NCBI GenBank assembly: GCA_037442205.1
Contig: JBBIQS010000099.1
Span: 1 to 27,304 of the forward strand
Direction: 5' to 3'
Source of the DNA: JBBIQS01 sp037442205
Lineage (GTDB): Bacteria; Myxococcota; Myxococcia; Myxococcales; UBA5297
Length of the DNA stretch: 27,304 nucleotides
Shown: positions 24,058-27,304 of the stretch, piece by piece
Numbering within the stretch: position 1 is the first letter of the stretch
Layout: every line of letters begins with the position of its first letter
The notes under the pieces: generated by a model
Databases searched by the model: none
The model's input: the letters and a program-made list of their open reading frames with translations, nothing else
What the model was told of the DNA's origin: nothing
Position numbers and translations under genes: made by a program

Positions 24058-26219
24058 GCCCGCGAAACGCCCGCCCCCAGCCCCAGCGCTCCTCGCCCCA
24101 GGAACCGCAGCCGCGCCCGGCCGACTTCATCAACCGCGAGCTGAGCTGGCTCGACTTCAACACCCGCGTCCTCGAGGAGGGGCTCAACCCAGACAATCCG
24201 CTGCTGGAGCGGCTCAACTTCCTCTCCATCGTCAGCTCCAACCTCGACGAGTTCTTCATGGTGCGGGTCGGCGGCCTGCGCCAGGGCGCCTCGAGCGCCC
24301 CCGACGCCTCGGGCATGGGCAGCCGAGAGCTGCTCGCCGAGATCGCCCGCCGCACGCAATCGATGATCGCCCGCCAGACCAGGTGCCTGACCGGCGAGCT
24401 GCTGCCGCAGCTGGCGCAGCGGGAGGTGTCGCGCATCGATCCCGCCAGCCTCGGCGGCGAGGAGTTCGCGGCGGCGGAGCGCTTCTTCCGCGAGGAGCTC
24501 TTCCCGGCGCTGACCCCGGTGGCGGTGGAGAGCGAGGGCCGCTTCCCGATGGTCCCGGGGCTGACCCTCCACCTGGCCTTCCGCCTGCGCAAGAGCGAGC
24601 AGAGCAAGGACCAGCTGCTGGCGCTGGTGCCGATGCCGCGCGGCTTCCACCGGCTGTTCCAGATCCCCACTCCCGGCGGCGTTCGGTTCGTGCTCGTCGA
24701 GGACCTGGTGCGCTTCTTCGCCCAGTCGCTCTTCGAGGGCTACGCCGTCCTGGAGGCGGTGAGCTTCCGCGTCACCCGCAACGCCGACCAGGCGCTCGAC
24801 GACGAGGAGTCGGACGACCTGCTGGAGGCGATGGAGGAGGTGCTGCGCGCGCGCAAGCTGGGCGATCCGGTGCGGCTGGAGGTCGAGTCGCGGGCCTCGC
24901 CCGAGCTGCTGGAGCGGCTGTGCCAGGCCTTCGGCATCGATGCCCAGGAGCAGCTCTACAAGATCGACGGTCCCCTGGATCTGCGCGGGCTGGCGCCGCT
25001 GGCCTCGCTCGAGCTCAAGTCGCTGCGCTTTCCCCGGTTCGAGTCCCAGCCGGTCCCGGCCTTCGAGGACGCTTCCTCGCCGTTCGAGGCCATCCGCGCC
25101 GGCGACGTGCTGGTGCACCTGCCCTACGAGTCCTTCAACCCGACCCTCGAGCTGCTGCGCGCCGCCGCCGAGGATCCGGGCGTGGTGGCCATCAAGCAGA
25201 CCCTCTACCGCACCAGCCCCGACTCGCGGGTCATCGCCGCGCTCGAGCGCGCCGCGCTCAACGGCAAGCAGGTCACCGCACTGGTCGAGCTCAAGGCCCG
25301 CTTCGACGAGGCCCGCAACATCTCCTGGGCCTCGCGGCTGGCAGAAGCCGGCGCCCAGGTCATCTACGGCGTGGTGGGATTGAAGACCCACGCCAAGCTC
25401 TTGCTCATCGTGCGCCGCGAGGCCGACGGCATCCGCCGCTACCTGCACCTCTCCACCGGCAACTACAACGAGGTCACCGCCCGTCGCTACGAGGACCTGC
25501 AGCTCTTCACCTGCGACGGCGAGCTGGGCACCGACGCCAGCAACTTCTTCAACGCCGTCACCGGCTACAGCGAGCCGCGCGACTGGCGCCGGCTGATGGT
25601 CGCCCCCACCGGCCTGCGCGAGCAGCTCGGCGAGCTGATCGATCGCGAGATCGCCCGCTCGACTCCCGAGGCCCCGGGGCGAATCATCCTCAAGATGAAC
25701 TCGCTGGCCGACCCAGACATGGTGGCCCGGCTCTACCGGGCCAGCCAGCGCGGCGTGAAGATCACCCTCTGCGTGCGCGGCATCTGCTGCCTGCGCCCGG
25801 GGGTGCGCGGGTTGAGCCAGAACATCGAGGTCCTCTCGGTGGTCGATCGCTTCCTCGAGCACAGCCGGATCTACTACTTCGGCAACGCCGGCCAGGAGGA
25901 GGTCTACCTGGCCAGCGCCGACTTCATGCCCCGCAACCTCGACCGCCGGCTGGAGCTGGCCTTCCCGTTGCGCAGCGAGCAGCACCGGGCGCGGGTGGTG
26001 GAGATGCTGCGCACCCTGCTCGCCGATCTCCGGCGAGCCTGGCGGCTCAAGCCCGACGGCTCCTGGGAGCGCTGCGCCGCCAAGCCCGGCGAGCCGGCTC
26101 CGCGGGCGCAGGCGACCTTCATGGAGCAGGCGCTCAACCAGGCCGAGGAGTCGCGGGTCAAGCGGCTGTCGGTGTTCCGCCCCCAGGGGCCAGGAAGCGC
26201 TCCAGGCGTCAATCACTGA
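24054..26219 (+). CDS. ppk1: Polyphosphate kinase 1
   Basis: A 721-residue Ppk1, which reversibly transfers the terminal phosphate of ATP to inorganic polyphosphate at the membrane or in granules. Family features are seen in order: FINRELSWLDFNTRVLEE (25-42), SSNLDEFFMVRVGGL (61-75), the phospholipase-D-like catalytic half with autophosphorylated His446 in LKTHAKLLL, YLHLSTGNYNE, and His603 in RFLEHSRIYYFGN. The distance between the two histidines (157) equals that of E. coli PPK (435 and 592). Length is near the usual 690-720. The N-terminal 20 residues (Pro/Gln/Arg-rich) are probably disordered. It overlaps ppx by four bases and is followed 19 bases on by an FHA-domain gene. The assignment is firm. 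Confidence 0.96.
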   Translation: MSPRNARPQPQRSSPQEPQPRPADFINRELSWLDFNTRVLEEGLNPDNPLLERLNFLSIVSSNLDEFFMVRVGGLRQGASSAPDASGMGSRELLAEIARRTQSMIARQTRCLTGELLPQLAQREVSRIDPASLGGEEFAAAERFFREELFPALTPVAVESEGRFPMVPGLTLHLAFRLRKSEQSKDQLLALVPMPRGFHRLFQIPTPGGVRFVLVEDLVRFFAQSLFEGYAVLEAVSFRVTRNADQALDDEESDDLLEAMEEVLRARKLGDPVRLEVESRASPELLERLCQAFGIDAQEQLYKIDGPLDLRGLAPLASLELKSLRFPRFESQPVPAFEDASSPFEAIRAGDVLVHLPYESFNPTLELLRAAAEDPGVVAIKQTLYRTSPDSRVIAALERAALNGKQVTALVELKARFDEARNISWASRLAEAGAQVIYGVVGLKTHAKLLLIVRREADGIRRYLHLSTGNYNEVTARRYEDLQLFTCDGELGTDASNFFNAVTGYSEPRDWRRLMVAPTGLREQLGELIDREIARSTPEAPGRIILKMNSLADPDMVARLYRASQRGVKITLCVRGICCLRPGVRGLSQNIEVLSVVDRFLEHSRIYYFGNAGQEEVYLASADFMPRNLDRRLELAFPLRSEQHRARVVEMLRTLLADLRRAWRLKPDGSWERCAAKPGEPAPRAQATFMEQALNQAEESRVKRLSVFRPQGPGSAPGVNH

Positions 26220-26238
26220 TTCGGCAGGAGGATTCGGA

Positions 26239-26793
26239 ATGCTCAGCGTCAAAGAGCTGCGGTCGATGGCCAAGCGCCTCAAGCGCGAGACCTTCCTGCG
26301 CCAGCTGGGCCCGTTCGCCCTGATCCAGAAGCCCGAGGACCAGGGCCCGTCGACGGACCAGTTCGGGCTGCCGGCCAACGTCGCCGCCACCCGAATGGCC
26401 GACCCGGAGACCATCGCCGGCAACGCGCTGGCCCTCATCTTCCAGCTCGAGGAGCTGCAGGTCGCCACCCTGCCGCCGCTCTCCGAAGACGCCGAGCTGG
26501 TGGTCGGCCGCCAGCCGGACTGCGACCTGGTGGTCGACGAGCGCAGCGTCTCCAAGAGACATGCGGTGCTGCAGTGGGAGCACGCCAGCCGCACCTGCCG
26601 GGTCCAGGACCTCGGCTCCACCAACGGCACCTTCCTCAACGCCAGCACCCGCCTCAAGCGGGCGCCGCTGAAGCTGTGCGACGGGGACATCGTCTCCTTC
26701 GGCGACGCCCAGTTCTGGTACCTGCTCTCGGAGTCGCTGTGGGAGCGCCTCTCGCAGGCCGAGCAGTCGGACCGGCTCGGCGGCGCCGGCTGA
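26239..26793 (+). CDS. FHA-domain protein
   Basis: A 184-residue protein with ATG 26239 behind AGGAGG. Residues about 86-160 form a forkhead-associated domain that binds phosphothreonine peptides. LVVGRQPDCDLVV contains the Gly-Arg (Arg91), VSKRHAVLQW the conserved Ser105 and His108, and LGSTNGTFLN the Asn129. The N-terminal 80 residues have a basic helix (1-22) and a nondescript linker, with no kinase or transmembrane segment. Lying 19 bases after ppk and convergent with a CHAD gene, it may link Ser/Thr kinase signalling to polyphosphate metabolism. This is inference from context. All residues needed for phosphothreonine binding appear present. Confidence 0.9.
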   Translation: MLSVKELRSMAKRLKRETFLRQLGPFALIQKPEDQGPSTDQFGLPANVAATRMADPETIAGNALALIFQLEELQVATLPPLSEDAELVVGRQPDCDLVVDERSVSKRHAVLQWEHASRTCRVQDLGSTNGTFLNASTRLKRAPLKLCDGDIVSFGDAQFWYLLSESLWERLSQAEQSDRLGGAG

Positions 26794-26804
26794 GCGGGGT
26801 CCGA

Positions 26805-27304
26805 TCAGACGAAGCTGCGCAGCGGGCGGTGCAGGTCGCCGCGAATGCCTGGCAGCTGGCGGGCAAGTCCCGTGGCGATCTGCCGATCGAGCCTGCGCAA
26901 GCTCTTGCTCGGCCGGCGGCCTCCCAGCGGAGCCCACTGCTCCTCGAGAAAACCTCGCAGCAGCGACAGGTCGGTCAGCTCGCCCAGCGCATCGACATGG
27001 CGCGCGAACGCCCGCCGGCTCGGAGAGTCGAGCAGCGCCAGCTGATCGCGCAGCCGTCTCAGCCGCTTGCGCAGCCGGTGGAGATCAGAGCGAGCGTCGG
27101 AGCTCTTGGCGCGCCGGCGCGCACTCTCCGCCTGGCGCAGCGAGCGGCGCAGTCCGCGGGCCAGCGCCTGCGCCTCGACGCGCCTGGGCAGCGCGGCCGC
27201 GAGTCGGCGGCGCGCCTGCCGCAGCAGCTCGCCCCCGCGCGCCATCTGCAGCGCGATTGCGCCCCGGTCGCGCTCCCGGTCTCGACGGGCCTCCAACAGC
27301 CCCC
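26805..27304 (-). CDS. CHAD-domain protein, N-terminal part beyond the window
   Basis: A minus-strand frame open to the right edge; its stop is at 26805-26807 and 166 residues are visible. The sequence is helical, rich in Arg, Leu and Ala, with LHRLRKRLRRLRDQLALL, ALGELTDLSLLRGFLEE and LRRLDRQIA. This is the helical-repeat pattern of CHAD domains, basic alpha-helical bundles that bind inorganic polyphosphate. The canonical histidines are partly present (DLHRLRKR, RHVD, DLHRPLR). The C-terminus ends at PLRSFV. It converges with the FHA gene, with 11 bases between stops. Its position directly after ppx-ppk-FHA strongly suggests a polyphosphate-binding role. A TTG at 27296 is the only start-like codon before the edge, but upstream codons remain open, so the true start probably lies outside. 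Confidence 0.82.
   Translation of the reverse strand, partial: GLLEARRDRERDRGAIALQMARGGELLRQARRRLAAALPRRVEAQALARGLRRSLRQAESARRRAKSSDARSDLHRLRKRLRRLRDQLALLDSPSRRAFARHVDALGELTDLSLLRGFLEEQWAPLGGRRPSKSLRRLDRQIATGLARQLPGIRGDLHRPLRSFV

Noticed and set aside
23895..26690. 931-codon minus-strand open frame
   Set aside because: Antisense to ppk1 and the FHA gene, both of which have clear conserved motifs.

Overview
The window is a high-GC bacterial segment with dense, short-spaced gene strings on both strands. Gene content (RHS core, M61 and S8 peptidases, YbdK-type ligase, two-domain U32 protein, ppx-ppk-FHA-CHAD string) and strong G/C preference at third codon positions suggest Myxococcota or a related deltaproteobacterial lineage. 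This is inference: no rRNA or other phylogenetic marker is present, and I see no tRNA, CRISPR array or intact transposase.

Left edge (1-2188): a lower-GC accessory zone. It holds the C-terminal end of an RHS core, a metallopeptidase-like domain (HEYGH) one frame out of register with that core, and a cysteine-rich predicted exported protein with a BamE/SmpA-like end. The arrangement looks like a decayed or frameshifted polymorphic-toxin tail with a possible immunity gene. About 545 bases with two strong hairpins but no credible gene follow.

2189-5778: a HAD-IG 5'-nucleotidase on the plus strand converges on a minus-strand pair, a subtilisin-like S8 protease followed by a TrmJ/TrmH-family RNA methyltransferase.

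5890-14890: the most unusual region. On the plus strand are a class I glutamine-amidotransferase-like protein, an ATP-grasp protein and a YbdK-type carboxylate-amine ligase, closed by a strong terminator. Convergent on the minus strand are an M61 peptidase with a PDZ domain, an ATP-grasp protein, a strong TTCG-loop terminator, a divergent ATP-grasp-like protein, a 108-residue unknown and an ankyrin protein. Three ATP-grasp enzymes plus a GCS2-type ligase, an amidotransferase and an aminopeptidase-type protease suggest an uncharacterised pathway that makes and trims amide- or peptide-bonded small molecules.

15013-16474: a secreted PEBP/YbhB protein and an Smr-domain protein overlap by one base. 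They are followed by a lower-GC island with a probable small membrane protein.

16475-21024 (minus): U32 peptidase/RlhA-like protein, aroD and an aroE-aroK fusion form one operon. A palindromic repeat is inserted in frame in the U32 gene; a relative lies in the intergenic space near 11.75 kb.

21228-27304: a phosphofructokinase, then a polyphosphate module: divergent Ppx/GppA with an HD domain, Ppk1 (overlapping by four bases), an FHA protein, and a convergent CHAD protein running off the right edge.
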